Counted from the first letter of the stretch, positions 54,145-63,994 are shown. The stretch: DNA of 64,000 nucleotides from an uncultured Candidatus Melainabacteria bacterium (GCA_934757275.1 CAKVLN010000008.1:1-64000), one strand, 5' to 3'. The notes: a model not told the origin generated them from the sequence alone. A program made the numbers and translations.

Positions 54145-55851
54145 CTAAATCTTCCCCTTAATTTTATCTGCTATCTTTTTGCATCTCATTTTGTCGATTT
54201 CTTCCAAAATCTGATTTACTGGTGTATTCCAGTCGCCAGAGGTTGGGCATTGGAAAGGTTTAATGCTCTTGTACCACGCAATATCATTGCCTTCCGTCTT
54301 AAACCAACGCCACTCAACGATTTTGTTGAAGATGCCGAAAGTCTTAATTCCGAGTGCACCAGCGAGGTTCATAACACCATTATCTGTTGTAACCATCAAG
54401 TCCATACAATTCATTGCACAAGCGGTATCTTCCCAGTTCTTGAAGGTCTTACCTAAACGGATTAGTTGTGTATCTTCTGGTATTCTATCCATTTGTCGAG
54501 TTAAGTCATCTACTTGGAAACTATAAACCTCAACATCAGGCAAGCGCATTAGCGGATACAAGTAACTTAGTTGAATATCTCTATCTGTTTCTTTAGATGC
54601 CAACGTGCCTTCGTAAGCAATACCAATCTTGATTTTGTCATTATCGTTGATATGTTCTTTTTTGTAAGCGTTAATTTTTGATTTTGGAACTCTCAAATAT
54701 CCACTCGCTTTAGGAATTGTATCTGGCTGGGTTTCGCATACAATTGGCAAGTCCATCATAGGTATCCAATAGTCGTAATTTATAGTAGGAACTTCATCTT
54801 CTGTATAAATATTTACACCTAATTTTGAATCATTGAACAAACTTACCAAAGAATTTTGAACAACCAAAGAAACCTCTTTGCAACGTTTTTTCAACTCGTC
54901 TAAAAATCTTACAAACATAATTGAGTCACCAAAACCTTGTTCAAAGTGTACCAAAATGTGTTTATCTTTGATATCAAGTTTCATGTTCCACTTTTTCTTT
55001 TTAGTCGTTAATAATTTAGGAAAAGCAACATTGTTCAAATCTTCCTTTAAGAATCTGTGTTGCAAGAATTTGAAACCTTCTGAAAAACGCTTGTGGTGTA
55101 CCAAATATGCGCCATAAGAGTGCAAATCAGAGTGCGTTGGGCTTAAATACATAAGTTTTTGATAAAACTCGTCAGCCTTTTGAACCTCGTCGAACTTACC
55201 ATAAACATAAGCAAGGTTCTTAACCACAATTCTGTTGTTTGGCGCAAGCTCATAAGCTTTTCTAAGGTAATCAATTTGTTTTTCTTTGAATTTGTCTTGA
55301 TAATAAGTTGAATACAAGTGACCAAGCATATTGTAAAGAGAAAAGTTGTTTTGGTTTTTCTCAAGAGCTTTTTCGTAGTATTCAATAGCCTTTTTATTGT
55401 CCTTGATATCAGTGTAAGTCAAATCTGCAAGGTAAATGTAAACATCTTCCTTGTCTGGTGAAATTTCTTCAAATTTTTTCAAGAATTTGATGGCTAAATC
55501 GGCATTTCCAATTGATTTCATGCAAAGCCCGATATTCTTGTAAACATTTATTGGAAAACCTGAAAACTTCATTATGTCACGGTATTGTTCAATCGCTTCA
55601 ATATTCTTATTTTCAGACGCCATTTTCTGAGCATATTGTAAAGCGTAGTTCATATAATTGTTTGTAATATTATTTCTTTCCGCTTCATCATTGATTGCGG
55701 GGATAACCTCTCTAAATAATTCCAAACCTCTTTCATAATTTTTGTTTTTGCAATAATATTCAGCCATTGCAACGTCCATGGACGTAATCAAATCTTTTGA
55801 ATTGTCCATCGGAATTTCTTTTCTTACTACCAAACGCTTTGAAACTTGCAT
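54145..55851 (-). CDS. TPR protein with glycosyltransferase (GT9-like) C-terminal domain
   Basis: 568 aa. Residues about 20-275 hold six to seven TPR repeats (for example KKAIEYYEKALEKNQNNFSLY). Residues about 300-560 resemble heptosyltransferase-like GT domains: LVHFEQGFGDSIMFVRFLDEL, KIKIGIAYEGTL, LMVTTDNGVMNLAGALG. Such TPR-GT fusions are common in diderms and may modify proteins or glycans. Start 55851 has a GGAGAAAG site. Confidence 0.88.
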   Translation of the reverse strand: MQVSKRLVVRKEIPMDNSKDLITSMDVAMAEYYCKNKNYERGLELFREVIPAINDEAERNNITNNYMNYALQYAQKMASENKNIEAIEQYRDIMKFSGFPINVYKNIGLCMKSIGNADLAIKFLKKFEEISPDKEDVYIYLADLTYTDIKDNKKAIEYYEKALEKNQNNFSLYNMLGHLYSTYYQDKFKEKQIDYLRKAYELAPNNRIVVKNLAYVYGKFDEVQKADEFYQKLMYLSPTHSDLHSYGAYLVHHKRFSEGFKFLQHRFLKEDLNNVAFPKLLTTKKKKWNMKLDIKDKHILVHFEQGFGDSIMFVRFLDELKKRCKEVSLVVQNSLVSLFNDSKLGVNIYTEDEVPTINYDYWIPMMDLPIVCETQPDTIPKASGYLRVPKSKINAYKKEHINDNDKIKIGIAYEGTLASKETDRDIQLSYLYPLMRLPDVEVYSFQVDDLTRQMDRIPEDTQLIRLGKTFKNWEDTACAMNCMDLMVTTDNGVMNLAGALGIKTFGIFNKIVEWRWFKTEGNDIAWYKSIKPFQCPTSGDWNTPVNQILEEIDKMRCKKIADKIKGKI

Positions 55852-56029
55852 GCTCTTTCTCCAATTTAAACAGTTTAATATGATGATATCATATTTTTCT
55901 TAGTTTTTAAATAAAAAGCGACGAAAATGGGTTGTTTAGAGTATTGGCGTTTTGAAGTCAGCTTGTTGCTGATTTCACGCCAATACTCTTATTACTTTTT
56001 GTGTACTTTTCTTTTTATTAAAAATACTT

Positions 56030-56205
56030 TTTTCTTTTTTGTTGCGAAATAAAAAGAAAAAAGTAAGCAAAAAAGAAAAACCACGCATTGTTTTCTACGC
56101 TCTTACGAGCGTTTGTTTAAATGGCTGAATTAGCAGGCAGAGCCTGCACTCTAACGTTCGCTATCGTGGCTAATCGCCACACGTTCACGGCGTAAAATGC
56201 GGTTG
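56030..56205. repeat. Long dispersed repeat (about 175 bp), copy 2
   Basis: Matches 35571-35745 closely: GTTGCGAAATAAAAAGAAAA, ACCACGC, GCAGGCAGAGCCTGC, CTAACGTTCGCTATCGTGGC, CGCCACACG. The inner mini-hairpin differs by paired changes. The 732-bp gap 55852-56583 is otherwise filled by 56233-56290 and 56325-56400. Confidence 0.8.
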
Positions 56206-56232
56206 TTGCAGGAAAGGGTGTTTTAAACATTT

Positions 56233-56290
56233 TAACCCCACCCCGAAATCAAAGATTTCGACCCTCCCTCAAGGGGCGGGTAAGCCCAAA
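56233..56290. repeat. GAAATCAAAGATTTC-type dispersed repeat
   Basis: ACCCCACCCCGAAATC, AAAGATTTCGACCCTCCC, TCAAGGGGCGGGTAAGCC. The same block is at 1824-1878 and 63412-63470, each time ahead of an AAACGCA tail and a pyrimidine octamer arm or core. Confidence 0.75.
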
Positions 56291-56324
56291 TGCGCCAATT
56301 AAACGCAGATAATATAAAATTTTT

Positions 56325-56400
56325 TAAACCTCTTATTCCCTTATTACCTTATTCCCCTATTCCCTTTCATGTATTCACTCATTCACTTATTCACCTTGTC
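56325..56400 (-). repeat. Pyrimidine octamer arms, both dialects
   Basis: CTTATTCCC, TTATTACC, TTATTCCCC, TATTCCC then TATTCACT, CATTCACT, TATTCACC. As at 35885-35962, two dialects are side by side with no purine partner. Confidence 0.75.
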
Positions 56401-56583
56401 CCTCCCCCCTTCACAAATTACCCAGTCGGACTCCCTTTTTCGGCAATGTTTTAATCTCTAAAAAATAACATAATTTAGGAGTTAAACAAAGTTTAGAGGC
56501 TGTACTTCTTAGGCTATCTCCAGAAGCCAGCTTATAAGCCATTAAATCACCTATTGAAAAGGTTATTTACAAAGGAGGTCAAA

Positions 56584-58536
56584 ATGACGATTAGAAAACT
56601 TACTGTGGCAGCTGCGATTGCCGTTGGTATAGCAACGTGTTCGTTCAATACGGTAATGGCAGCCTGCCCATGCAACCAGCGTCCGACTGTAACAGAAGGT
56701 GCATGTCCGATTGAGGAAATGCCAGAAGTTACTGGAGCTGCTTGTCCATGCCAAACTCAGGCTCCTAAAAATGATTGTGGTTGCCCTGTTGCACCACAGT
56801 GTGAGCCTGACCCAGTTCCTTCTTGCGCTTTATGCCCAGGAACAAAAGATTTACAACGTGAAGATATGAAACAAGTTTATTCATATCCTAACGCTGTTTA
56901 CGGTTATAACAACTATATTGGTACAGAAAAAGATTCTATCTACAAAGCAGAAGGTTTTTCCGTAAACAGAGAAATTAACAAGCTTACCGCTGGTACAATG
57001 GGAACAACAGTAGCAACCGACGGTAATATTACAGGTGCTGCTACAAATATTCCTTGCTTAAACGATTTGACAAGCCATAGAGGTACGCCAATCGTTAGAG
57101 ATGAAGCTAAAATGGACGGCAATGCTTGCCCTATTCAAATGAGTACAGCAAATTCAATTCAAGCTATTAAAAAAACTTTAACTCCTTTTGACTTATCACC
57201 ATTTGAAAATATGACTGGTGCAGCTGCCGGTTTGCAAATGTTCCCTGATGTACCTGATGGCTATTGGGCATCTTGTGAAATCGATAAACTTGCTACAAAC
57301 GATATTGTAGTCGGTTATCCTGACAGATTATTCAAACCATCAAGAAACATCTCTCGTGCAGAATTTGCAACAATGTTAGTAAAAGGTTTTGACAAGGATA
57401 CATATTCTTGCGCACCTGAAAAATTATTCTCAGATGTACCAACAAATCACTGGGCAAATTCAGCAATTACCGTTGCTGTTCACAACGATTTGTTAAAAGG
57501 TTATCCAAACGGCAAATTTATGCCTAACCATAATGTAACTAGAGTAGAAGCTCTATGTGCTTTATCAAAAGGTATCAAATGCGCAGATATGGATAAATGC
57601 AAGGCTCAAGAAATCTTATCTAAATATTGCGACGGTAATACAGTACCAGAATGGGCAATTATTCCTATTGCAAAAGCATTGGAAAAAGGTGCTTTGAATA
57701 ATTCACCGGCACCAAACACAATCGCTCCATTTAAAGACGCATCTCGTGCAGATATAGCCGCAATGTTGCAAAATATCCGTGTCGCAGCAGGTATTGATAA
57801 AAACCCAGTAACTGCAAACAACGATTGCCCAATTTGCCCAACTGATAAGAAGGCATTTATTGAAAACGAAGAAATCGTTAAAATACCAACTTTACAGTTG
57901 AAGTTTAAGGACCAAGTAAGTGCTAAATCTTCTCACGTTGGTCAAAGATTTGCAGCTAAGACATTAGAAGACGTAACTATCAATGGACACTTGTATCCAT
58001 GCGGTTCAGATGTTCACGGTAAAGTTGTTGAAGTTGTAAGACCATCTGGTTGCCAAAAGGGTGCTTTGAAACTTGCATTTACAGAAATCGAAAACTGCGG
58101 TCATAAAGATGTTTTACCACGACAAATTCTTAACGCAGAAATCAATAAATCTAATACACCAAACATCGTATCAAGAGTTGTTACAGCTCCACTTACATGG
58201 GGTGGTCAAATGTTAGGTATCGTAGGTAGAACAACAGGCGGTATGTTGTCTAACTTAGGTAACGCCCTAGAAGACGTAGCTTCTGGTACAGGTATCGCAT
58301 TGGGTGAAGCTTTCCAAGGTCAATTTATGGCATCAGCAAGAAGCTTGGGTGACGTAGCAATTGATACTGTAAAAGCTCCAGTGGATATTACAAGAACTGC
58401 TTTGTCAGGTACAATGGGCTTAGTTCAAGCAACAGGCGACGAAGTTGGTTACTTAGTTGACGCTAAAGGATACAAAATCTCTGCTATTAATCCGAAAGAG
58501 CATGTAACTATTGCCTTCGGTTGCAGTGGCGAATAG
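56584..58536 (+). CDS. SLH-domain surface protein, cysteine-rich N-terminus
   Basis: 650 aa from the ATG at 56584 (AAAGGAGG upstream). Signal peptide 1-26 (cleaved after VMA), then a Cys/Pro-rich segment of about 75 residues with repeated CPC/CP motifs. Three S-layer-homology units at roughly residues 225-395 (FPDVPDGYWASCEIDKLA, FSDVPTNHWANSAITVAV, then a degenerate third). The C-terminal third is a beta/glycine-rich domain. SLH domains anchor outer-membrane or wall proteins. No porin barrel is recognised. Confidence 0.88.
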   Translation: MTIRKLTVAAAIAVGIATCSFNTVMAACPCNQRPTVTEGACPIEEMPEVTGAACPCQTQAPKNDCGCPVAPQCEPDPVPSCALCPGTKDLQREDMKQVYSYPNAVYGYNNYIGTEKDSIYKAEGFSVNREINKLTAGTMGTTVATDGNITGAATNIPCLNDLTSHRGTPIVRDEAKMDGNACPIQMSTANSIQAIKKTLTPFDLSPFENMTGAAAGLQMFPDVPDGYWASCEIDKLATNDIVVGYPDRLFKPSRNISRAEFATMLVKGFDKDTYSCAPEKLFSDVPTNHWANSAITVAVHNDLLKGYPNGKFMPNHNVTRVEALCALSKGIKCADMDKCKAQEILSKYCDGNTVPEWAIIPIAKALEKGALNNSPAPNTIAPFKDASRADIAAMLQNIRVAAGIDKNPVTANNDCPICPTDKKAFIENEEIVKIPTLQLKFKDQVSAKSSHVGQRFAAKTLEDVTINGHLYPCGSDVHGKVVEVVRPSGCQKGALKLAFTEIENCGHKDVLPRQILNAEINKSNTPNIVSRVVTAPLTWGGQMLGIVGRTTGGMLSNLGNALEDVASGTGIALGEAFQGQFMASARSLGDVAIDTVKAPVDITRTALSGTMGLVQATGDEVGYLVDAKGYKISAINPKEHVTIAFGCSGE

Positions 58537-58562
58537 TAAGTTAATCGTTCGCTAATAGGGGG

Positions 58563-58596
58563 AAGAAGTCGTAGGAAATACGGCTTCTTTCTTTTT
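58563..58596 (+). terminator. Terminator of the SLH gene
   Basis: AAGAAGTCGTA-GGAAA-TACGGCTTCTT followed by a T-rich run. Confidence 0.88.
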
Positions 58597-58612
58597 TGTG
58601 TAAGGTATTTTT

Positions 58613-58721
58613 GTTGGGCTGAAAGCCCAACAAATTTGTAGAACGTGTTGGACGATTGTTCTCCAACACGACAAAAAATAAATTATTGTCGGGTTCAATG
58701 AAATTGTTGAACCCGACCTAC
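58613..58721. repeat. Three adjacent REP-like palindromes with different stems
   Basis: 58613-58631 GTTGGGCTGAAAGCCCAAC (foot lost). 58638-58670: GTAG, AA, then a CGTGTTGGA stem with TCCAACACG. 58688-58721 on the minus strand: GTAGGTCGGGTTCAAC... pairing with GTTGAACCCGAC. Each has its own stem sequence and compensating arms. Confidence 0.75.
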
Positions 58722-58749
58722 AAACTACTGTTTCAGAATATCCAATGAT

Positions 58750-59130
58750 TTACTCTTTAGCCTCTCGATATTCTTCGTCGGCTTCTGCCTCAATACGTTT
58801 GATTTCAAGCTCTTCTTCGTCTAAGTCTTCTTCTTGTTCTTCTTCAAGAATATCTTTTGGGGATTTTTTATGTTTTTTTGAATTTAAAACGGACGCAACA
58901 TTTGACATTGCAAGTGAATTTAAGGTTGCACGGAGCAAAGCACTTCTATCAACATAAGGTTCGTTGTTGTAATATTCGCCTTCCTCTTCGCCTTCTGCAG
59001 GAGGAAGGTACATGGCTTCTGAACCATATTTTTCTTGACTCATTTTTGCCGCAGTTCCAGAAGGGTCTCCACTTTTAAAGTTGAACGCCCCGCCGATTCC
59101 ATAAAAACCTGCTGACCTGTTATCTACCAC
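58750..59130 (-). CDS. Small acidic hypothetical protein
   Basis: 126 aa from a GTG start with a GAGG site. The N-terminus contains GIGGAFNFKSGDPSG. The C-terminal 40 residues are almost all Glu, Asp, Ala, Lys (acidic coiled coil). No membrane helix. Function not recognised. Confidence 0.65.
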   Translation of the reverse strand: MVDNRSAGFYGIGGAFNFKSGDPSGTAAKMSQEKYGSEAMYLPPAEGEEEGEYYNNEPYVDRSALLRATLNSLAMSNVASVLNSKKHKKSPKDILEEEQEEDLDEEELEIKRIEAEADEEYREAKE

Positions 59131-59242
59131 TCTAAGACCTCATGTAAGAATAATATAACTACACTATTATACTTATCCTCATAGTGTAATATAACCTCTA
59201 AAAATATTATTTGCTAGTTTGTAACAGAATTGTTACAAATAA

Positions 59243-60388
59243 TTAAATCAATCCTGTAATATTATCTCTTGTTATTACTGCATCGTAGTTTTTGTAGCCT
59301 AAGATTTTCTCAATATTATTGGAGTGTGAACCAACGATTCTGCGACATTCTTGAGAATTATAATTAACCATGCCTCTAGCGAACTCTACGTTATTTTCGT
59401 CCATAATTGAAACAACTTCTCCTTGGTTAAAGTCGTTTACAACATTCAAAATGCCAATAGGCAACAAGCTAGAACATTGTTCCAAAATCGCTTTTTTTGC
59501 ACCTTCATTAACGATAAGTCCGCCAATAATATTTGTCGCATAACCAATCCAACGTTTTTTATCAGGCAAGTTTTCACTTGTTGGCAAGAACATTGTGCCA
59601 ATATCTTCGCCCTCAAAAATCTTGTTGATAACGTAAGGAATTTTACCGTTTGCAATCAAAACCTTACCGCCAAAACGTGTTACAAGTTTTGCTGCTTCAA
59701 GTTTTGTTCTCATGCCACCACGACCACCTTCTGATGCGTCTGTTCCAAGTGACATGATTTCATCTGTAACGCAATCAACCTCTTTGATTAAGGTGGCATC
59801 TGGGTTTTCTTTTGGATTAGCTGTATAAAGTCCATTGATATCTGATAACAAAATTAACAAATCAGCGTCAAGCTCACTTGCAACAAGTGCTGAGAGTTTA
59901 TCATTGTCTGCAAAACAAACCTTCATGCCAGCCATCATCGGATTCATCGCAATCGTTGACACAGTATCGTTTTGGTTAATGATTGGAACTACACCAAACT
60001 CCAAAATCTTATTCAATGTCGTTCTAAGGCTTAAATATCTGTATCTTAGCGAAAAATCATCTTCTGTCAAAAGAATTTGTGCGATTGGCACATCGTAAAT
60101 TCCAAAACCGTTCTCGTAAAAAGACATCAAACGGCTTTGTCCAACTGCTGCACAAGCTTGTTTAACTCCGTCTTCTGCGGTAGAATCAAGATTTAATTTC
60201 TTTTTGCCTAGCCCAACTGCGCCAGAAGTTACAAGAATAACCTCTTTACCTTGTTTTACTAGTTTTGACATATCCTCAATGAACGAATAAATACGAGAAA
60301 TCGCAACTTCGCCATCAGGGTTTCTCAAAACATTTGTACCAAGTTTTATTACAATTCTTTTTGCGTCAACAAATTCTTTTCTTAACAT
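59243..60388 (-). CDS. proB: Glutamate 5-kinase ProB with PUA domain
   Basis: 381 aa. Amino-acid kinase domain (IVIKLGTNVLRN, VILVTSGAVGLG, INQNDTVS, LLSDINGLYTANP, GGRGGMRTKLEAAKL) followed by a C-terminal PUA domain. First step of proline synthesis. Starts 1 bp after the thrC stop, so translation is coupled. Confidence 0.95.
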   Translation of the reverse strand: MLRKEFVDAKRIVIKLGTNVLRNPDGEVAISRIYSFIEDMSKLVKQGKEVILVTSGAVGLGKKKLNLDSTAEDGVKQACAAVGQSRLMSFYENGFGIYDVPIAQILLTEDDFSLRYRYLSLRTTLNKILEFGVVPIINQNDTVSTIAMNPMMAGMKVCFADNDKLSALVASELDADLLILLSDINGLYTANPKENPDATLIKEVDCVTDEIMSLGTDASEGGRGGMRTKLEAAKLVTRFGGKVLIANGKIPYVINKIFEGEDIGTMFLPTSENLPDKKRWIGYATNIIGGLIVNEGAKKAILEQCSSLLPIGILNVVNDFNQGEVVSIMDENNVEFARGMVNYNSQECRRIVGSHSNNIEKILGYKNYDAVITRDNITGLI

Positions 60389-60389
60389 T

Positions 60390-61448
60390 TTAAATACCCA
60401 TTGCTCTTAAAACATCATTAAGTTCTGATGAAGTCTTTTTAACATCAGCGTTAGAATACTTGATTGCATTATCTGGGTCTTTAAGCCCATTACCAGTCAA
60501 GATACAAACTATATCAGAGCCAGCTTTTACAAGACCTTGAGAATGTGCTTGAATTAAGCCTGCAACAGACGCTGCGCTTGCTGGTTCGCATAAAACGCCT
60601 TCTGTTGATGCTAACATTTTATACGCTTCAACGATTTTTTCATCAGACACACAACCGATTTTGCCTTTGCTTTCATCTCTTGCTGCCTCTGCTTGTTTCC
60701 AACTTGCAGGGTTGCCAATTCTGATTGCGGTTGCGAGCGTTTCAGGTTTCATAATTCTTTCACCACGAACGATAGCTGCAGAGCCTTCTGCCTCATAACC
60801 CATCATTTGCGGAAGATTTTTGACAGTGCCTTCTGCAAAATATTCCTTGTAACCTTTCCAGTAAGCTGTAATGTTTCCTGCGTTTCCAACTGGAATAAAA
60901 TGGTATTCTGGAGCTTTGCCTAGTGCATCGCAAATTTCAAATGCGCCAGTTTTTTGACCTTCAATTCTGAAGGGGTTTACAGAGTTTACAAGTGTAATTG
61001 GGTATTTTGCAGAGATTTCTCTAACACAATCAAGTGCTTGGTCGAAGTTTCCTTGAATTGCAATAATTTCTGCGCCGTACATCATAGCTTGAGAAAGCTT
61101 ACCTAGTGCGATGTAACCATCTGGAATAAGTACAAAAGTTTTAATGCCTGCTCTTGCACCGTAAGCTGCAGCAGAGGCAGAAGTGTTACCAGTAGATGCA
61201 CAAATAATTGCACCTGCGCCAGCTTCTTTAGCTTTGGTTACTGCCATTGTCATACCACGGTCTTTAAAACTTCCCGTCGGGTTGCAACCTTCAAACTTTA
61301 GATAAATATTTGCTTCAAGCCCAATCTTTTTTGCTAAATTGTCTGCCTTGATTAAAGGAGTGTTGCCTTCATTAAGTGTAACAACTGGTGTTGCCTCTGT
61401 TACAGGTAAGTATTTTCTGTATTTGTTAATTAGACCTTGGTAATACAT
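60390..61448 (-). CDS. thrC: Threonine synthase ThrC
   Basis: 352 aa from the ATG at 61448 (GAGGAT upstream). PLP enzyme: the lysine is in [19 protein letters not shown], the phosphate loop in [14 protein letters not shown], with [13 protein letters not shown]. Converts O-phosphohomoserine to threonine. The short form typical of bacteria. Downstream of hom in one operon. Confidence 0.95.
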   Translation of the reverse strand: MYYQGLINKYRKYLPVTEATPVVTLNEGNTPLIKADNLAKKIGLEANIYLKFEGCNPTGSFKDRGMTMAVTKAKEAGAGAIICASTGNTSASAAAYGARAGIKTFVLIPDGYIALGKLSQAMMYGAEIIAIQGNFDQALDCVREISAKYPITLVNSVNPFRIEGQKTGAFEICDALGKAPEYHFIPVGNAGNITAYWKGYKEYFAEGTVKNLPQMMGYEAEGSAAIVRGERIMKPETLATAIRIGNPASWKQAEAARDESKGKIGCVSDEKIVEAYKMLASTEGVLCEPASAASVAGLIQAHSQGLVKAGSDIVCILTGNGLKDPDNAIKYSNADVKKTSSELNDVLRAMGI

Positions 61449-61499
61449 ATTAAATCCTCTCTTTTTCTTGAATATAGCACGAAGATAAAACAATCAACA

Positions 61500-61919
61500 T
61501 TATCCATTGATAATATTTTTAGCAATGTTTGCAAGATTTATATTATCTTTCATTGTAGGAAATGCTTTCTTTAATAACTCAATCATAGCAGTTTCTGTAA
61601 ATTTCAAATGAACTTCATGTTTATTTTTAGCCTTTGCAATTTGTGCAGCAGTAGTAAACATGTTTAATAGTTCTAATGTATCTCTGTCTGTCATTTTAAA
61701 CCACCTTTTGCGAAGATTATTTAGTCTTTTGAAATATAATTTCCCAGCAGAAATTGGCACACTATTTATTGAATCAGGAGATATTTCTTTTGCAATTTCA
61801 TCAGCATTTAAAAATTCTAACTGTTTTGCCTTCAAAAGCTCTTCTGCCAATGTGCTTTTGCCACTACCATTAGCTCCTGCAATTATATACAAAATAGAAT
61901 TTTTATTTTCCATAGACAT
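61500..61919 (-). CDS. Zeta-toxin-like kinase remnant inside the thr operon
   Basis: 139 aa. Walker A AGANGSGKSTLAEEL and FLNADEIAKEISPDSINS match the start of zeta-toxin-like kinases (usually about 190-200 aa). After residue 60 the expected lid and base-binding motifs are missing; instead an unrelated helical segment (MTDRDTLELLNMFTTAAQI...HLKFTETAMIELLKKAFP) follows. It looks like a deletion that joined a toxin start to an antitoxin-like or other end. Lies between hom and thrC without interrupting direction. Confidence 0.6.
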   Translation of the reverse strand: MSMENKNSILYIIAGANGSGKSTLAEELLKAKQLEFLNADEIAKEISPDSINSVPISAGKLYFKRLNNLRKRWFKMTDRDTLELLNMFTTAAQIAKAKNKHEVHLKFTETAMIELLKKAFPTMKDNINLANIAKNIING

Positions 61920-61940
61920 ATTTTAACATAAATTAACTGA

Positions 61941-63197
61941 TTATTCTGCAACCCTAATAATGCTATTAACTGTGCAATCTTTGAGTTCGTCAACAACTTC
62001 TTTTACCAATCTTTCGTGAGCTCGCTCTGTAATTACGGTAATATCAGCCGTGTTATCACTTGATACTCCTTTTTGCAGAATGCTTGATAAACTGATATTT
62101 TTATTTGCGCAAATTGTACCAATTTTTGCAATAACACCAATTGCGTTAGGTGCGGTTATAGAAATATAATACTTATTAAAAGTGTCTTCAATCTTAACTG
62201 GTTTTGCGGTTGTGTGGTGGTGACATCTCATCATTGGGAGCATGTAATCCGTTTTTCCAAATTCTGCTTTTATTGATAAAATATCGCCAACAACAGAGCT
62301 TGCGGTAGGAAATTCGCCAGCCCCAGGACCAGAAAGTACAATATCACCGATAGGGTGTCCACTAATAGCAATCGCATTTTTTACATAATCAATATGTGCA
62401 AGCATAGAATCTTTGGAAACGAGCATTGGGTGAACTCTTACATCTGCATTGTCATTTTCATCAATTGTTGCAGTTGCAATAAGTTTGATTTTGTAACCAA
62501 ATTCGTTTGCTTTTGCCATGTCCTCTTTGCGAACTTTAGTGATACCTTCTCTGTGAACATTTTCAATCTTTATACGTTTTTTGAAAGCAATTGTTGCTAG
62601 AGTAGTAATTTTATAAGCCGCATCAAAGCCTTCAACGTCACCAGTTGGATCTGTTTCAGCATAACCCAATTGTTGAGCCTCTTTTAAAACATCTTCGTAA
62701 GAAGCTCCATCGGCGTCCATTTTTGTAAGAATATAATTTGTAGTGCCGTTCAAAATTGCATGAATTTTTCTTATTTTATTCCCTGCAAGAATTGTCTTAA
62801 TTGGCATAATGATTGGAATACCGCCTGCAATTGCAGCTTCATACAATATAACTCTATTGTGTTCTTCTGCTAAATTAAATAACTCTTCGCCTTTCTTAGC
62901 CAAAAGTTCTTTGTTTGCAGTAACTATATGCTTACCATTCTTAATCGCAGTAGAAATATAATCCCATGCAGGATTAACTCCGCCAATTAATTCAACGACT
63001 ACATCAATATCTGAATTGTTAACCAAATCATAAGGATTGTCTGTAAGTAGTGAAGTCGGTACTTCTACGGAGCGAGGTTTGTTAATGTTTTTTACTGCGA
63101 TTTTAACAATCTCAATATCGTTCATTTCCTGCAAGGTTTTGTAAACACCAGAACCAACTGTCCCAAGGCCAATAATACCGATTTTTAACTTACTCAT
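61941..63197 (-). CDS. hom: Homoserine dehydrogenase
   Basis: 418 aa. NAD(P) site IGIIGLGTVGSGVYKTLQE, catalytic core (ANKELLAKKGEELF, AAIAGGIPII, ILNGTTNYILTKM) and a C-terminal ACT domain (ISITAPNAIGVIAKIG) for threonine feedback. Makes homoserine for threonine and methionine. First gene of the hom-(zeta)-thrC-proB run, AGGAGAG site. Confidence 0.96.
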   Translation of the reverse strand: MSKLKIGIIGLGTVGSGVYKTLQEMNDIEIVKIAVKNINKPRSVEVPTSLLTDNPYDLVNNSDIDVVVELIGGVNPAWDYISTAIKNGKHIVTANKELLAKKGEELFNLAEEHNRVILYEAAIAGGIPIIMPIKTILAGNKIRKIHAILNGTTNYILTKMDADGASYEDVLKEAQQLGYAETDPTGDVEGFDAAYKITTLATIAFKKRIKIENVHREGITKVRKEDMAKANEFGYKIKLIATATIDENDNADVRVHPMLVSKDSMLAHIDYVKNAIAISGHPIGDIVLSGPGAGEFPTASSVVGDILSIKAEFGKTDYMLPMMRCHHHTTAKPVKIEDTFNKYYISITAPNAIGVIAKIGTICANKNISLSSILQKGVSSDNTADITVITERAHERLVKEVVDELKDCTVNSIIRVAE

Positions 63198-63288
63198 AAT
63201 GCTCTCCTTTGCTTGATTTATAGAGAGATTTTAACATATTCTGGGTGTGATGGCAATGAGGGGGAAGAGGGAATGTTTTGAGGGGAAG

Positions 63289-63546
63289 GAAGGGAAGGGA
63301 ATAAGGTAATAGGGGAATAAGGGAATAAGTGGTTTTAGATATTTTATACGTTAAACGTGTTTTATAGAAATGTAGGGTGCTGTCGTTTGACGCAACAACA
63401 GCTTTCTTATTTACCCCACCCCGAAATCAAAGATTTCGACCCTCCCTCAAGGGTAGGGTAAGCCTTACTAAACCAATTGAACGCAGATAATATAAAAATT
63501 TTTAAAACCACTTATTCCCCTATTACCTTATTCCCCTATTACCTTA
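63289..63546. repeat. Composite octamer-armed element with other repeats nested in the loop
   Basis: Left arm GGGAATAA, GGTAATAG, GGGAATAA, GGGAATAA (63299-63330); right arm CTTATTCCCC, TATTACC, TTATTCCCC, TATTACC (63511-63545). Between them lie a TTATACGTTAAACGTG core piece, a GTAG-footed REP (63372-63396) and a GAAATCAAAGATTTC block (63412-63470). No gene is seen in the 392-bp gap. Confidence 0.8.
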
Positions 63547-63555
63547 AAAACACCA

Positions 63556-63583
63556 TTGCTTATAAATTTATCAATGATAAAAT
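63556..63583 (+). promoter_or_regulatory. Leaderless-type promoter of the XRE gene
   Basis: -35 TTGCTT (63556-63561), 16-bp spacer, TAAAAT (63578-63583), 6 bp to the ATG; no Shine-Dalgarno between. Confidence 0.6.
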
Positions 63584-63589
63584 ATCACT

Positions 63590-63994
63590 ATGGAAAGTTT
63601 AGCAGAATTTATACAACAAAGAAGAGAAAAAGCAGGTTTATCTGTTAGTGGTTTAGCAAAAAAAACCAACATTAAGCAAGAAATTTTGGAAGATATTGAA
63701 GCTGGGAAAGAATTATTTTTGTCAGTAACTCAACGTCAACAAATTGCAAGAGTTTTAAAATGTTCACCAAAAGAATTAAAGAGTCACGAAAGAGATTACA
63801 AATTTGAAATTGTGAGTCAAGAAACTATTGACGAATTAAAAACAAAAATCTTAAATCGTGAAACCAATTTAAGATGTCCTCTTTGTGGTGAACCTTTAAT
63901 TACTAGAATTGCTAAAATGTACGATTTGGAAGACAATTTAGTTCTTCAACCAAAAGCGCATTGCGTAAAGTGTATTTTCCAAATTAAAGAATAA
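63590..63994 (+). CDS. XRE-family HTH protein with C-terminal zinc ribbon
   Basis: 134 aa. HTH_3 domain at residues 1-62 (FIQQRREKAGLSVSGLAKKT, LEDIEAGKELFLS) and two Cys pairs (CPLC and CVKC, near residues 102-105 and 128-131) that should bind zinc. A small regulator; target unknown. The stop is at the right edge of the window, so nothing is known of what follows. Confidence 0.82.
   Translation: MESLAEFIQQRREKAGLSVSGLAKKTNIKQEILEDIEAGKELFLSVTQRQQIARVLKCSPKELKSHERDYKFEIVSQETIDELKTKILNRETNLRCPLCGEPLITRIAKMYDLEDNLVLQPKAHCVKCIFQIKE

Noticed and set aside
63198..63289. Riboswitch or T-box leader before hom
   Set aside because: The upstream stretch is short and shows no conserved T-box or amino-acid riboswitch core; it runs straight into repeats.
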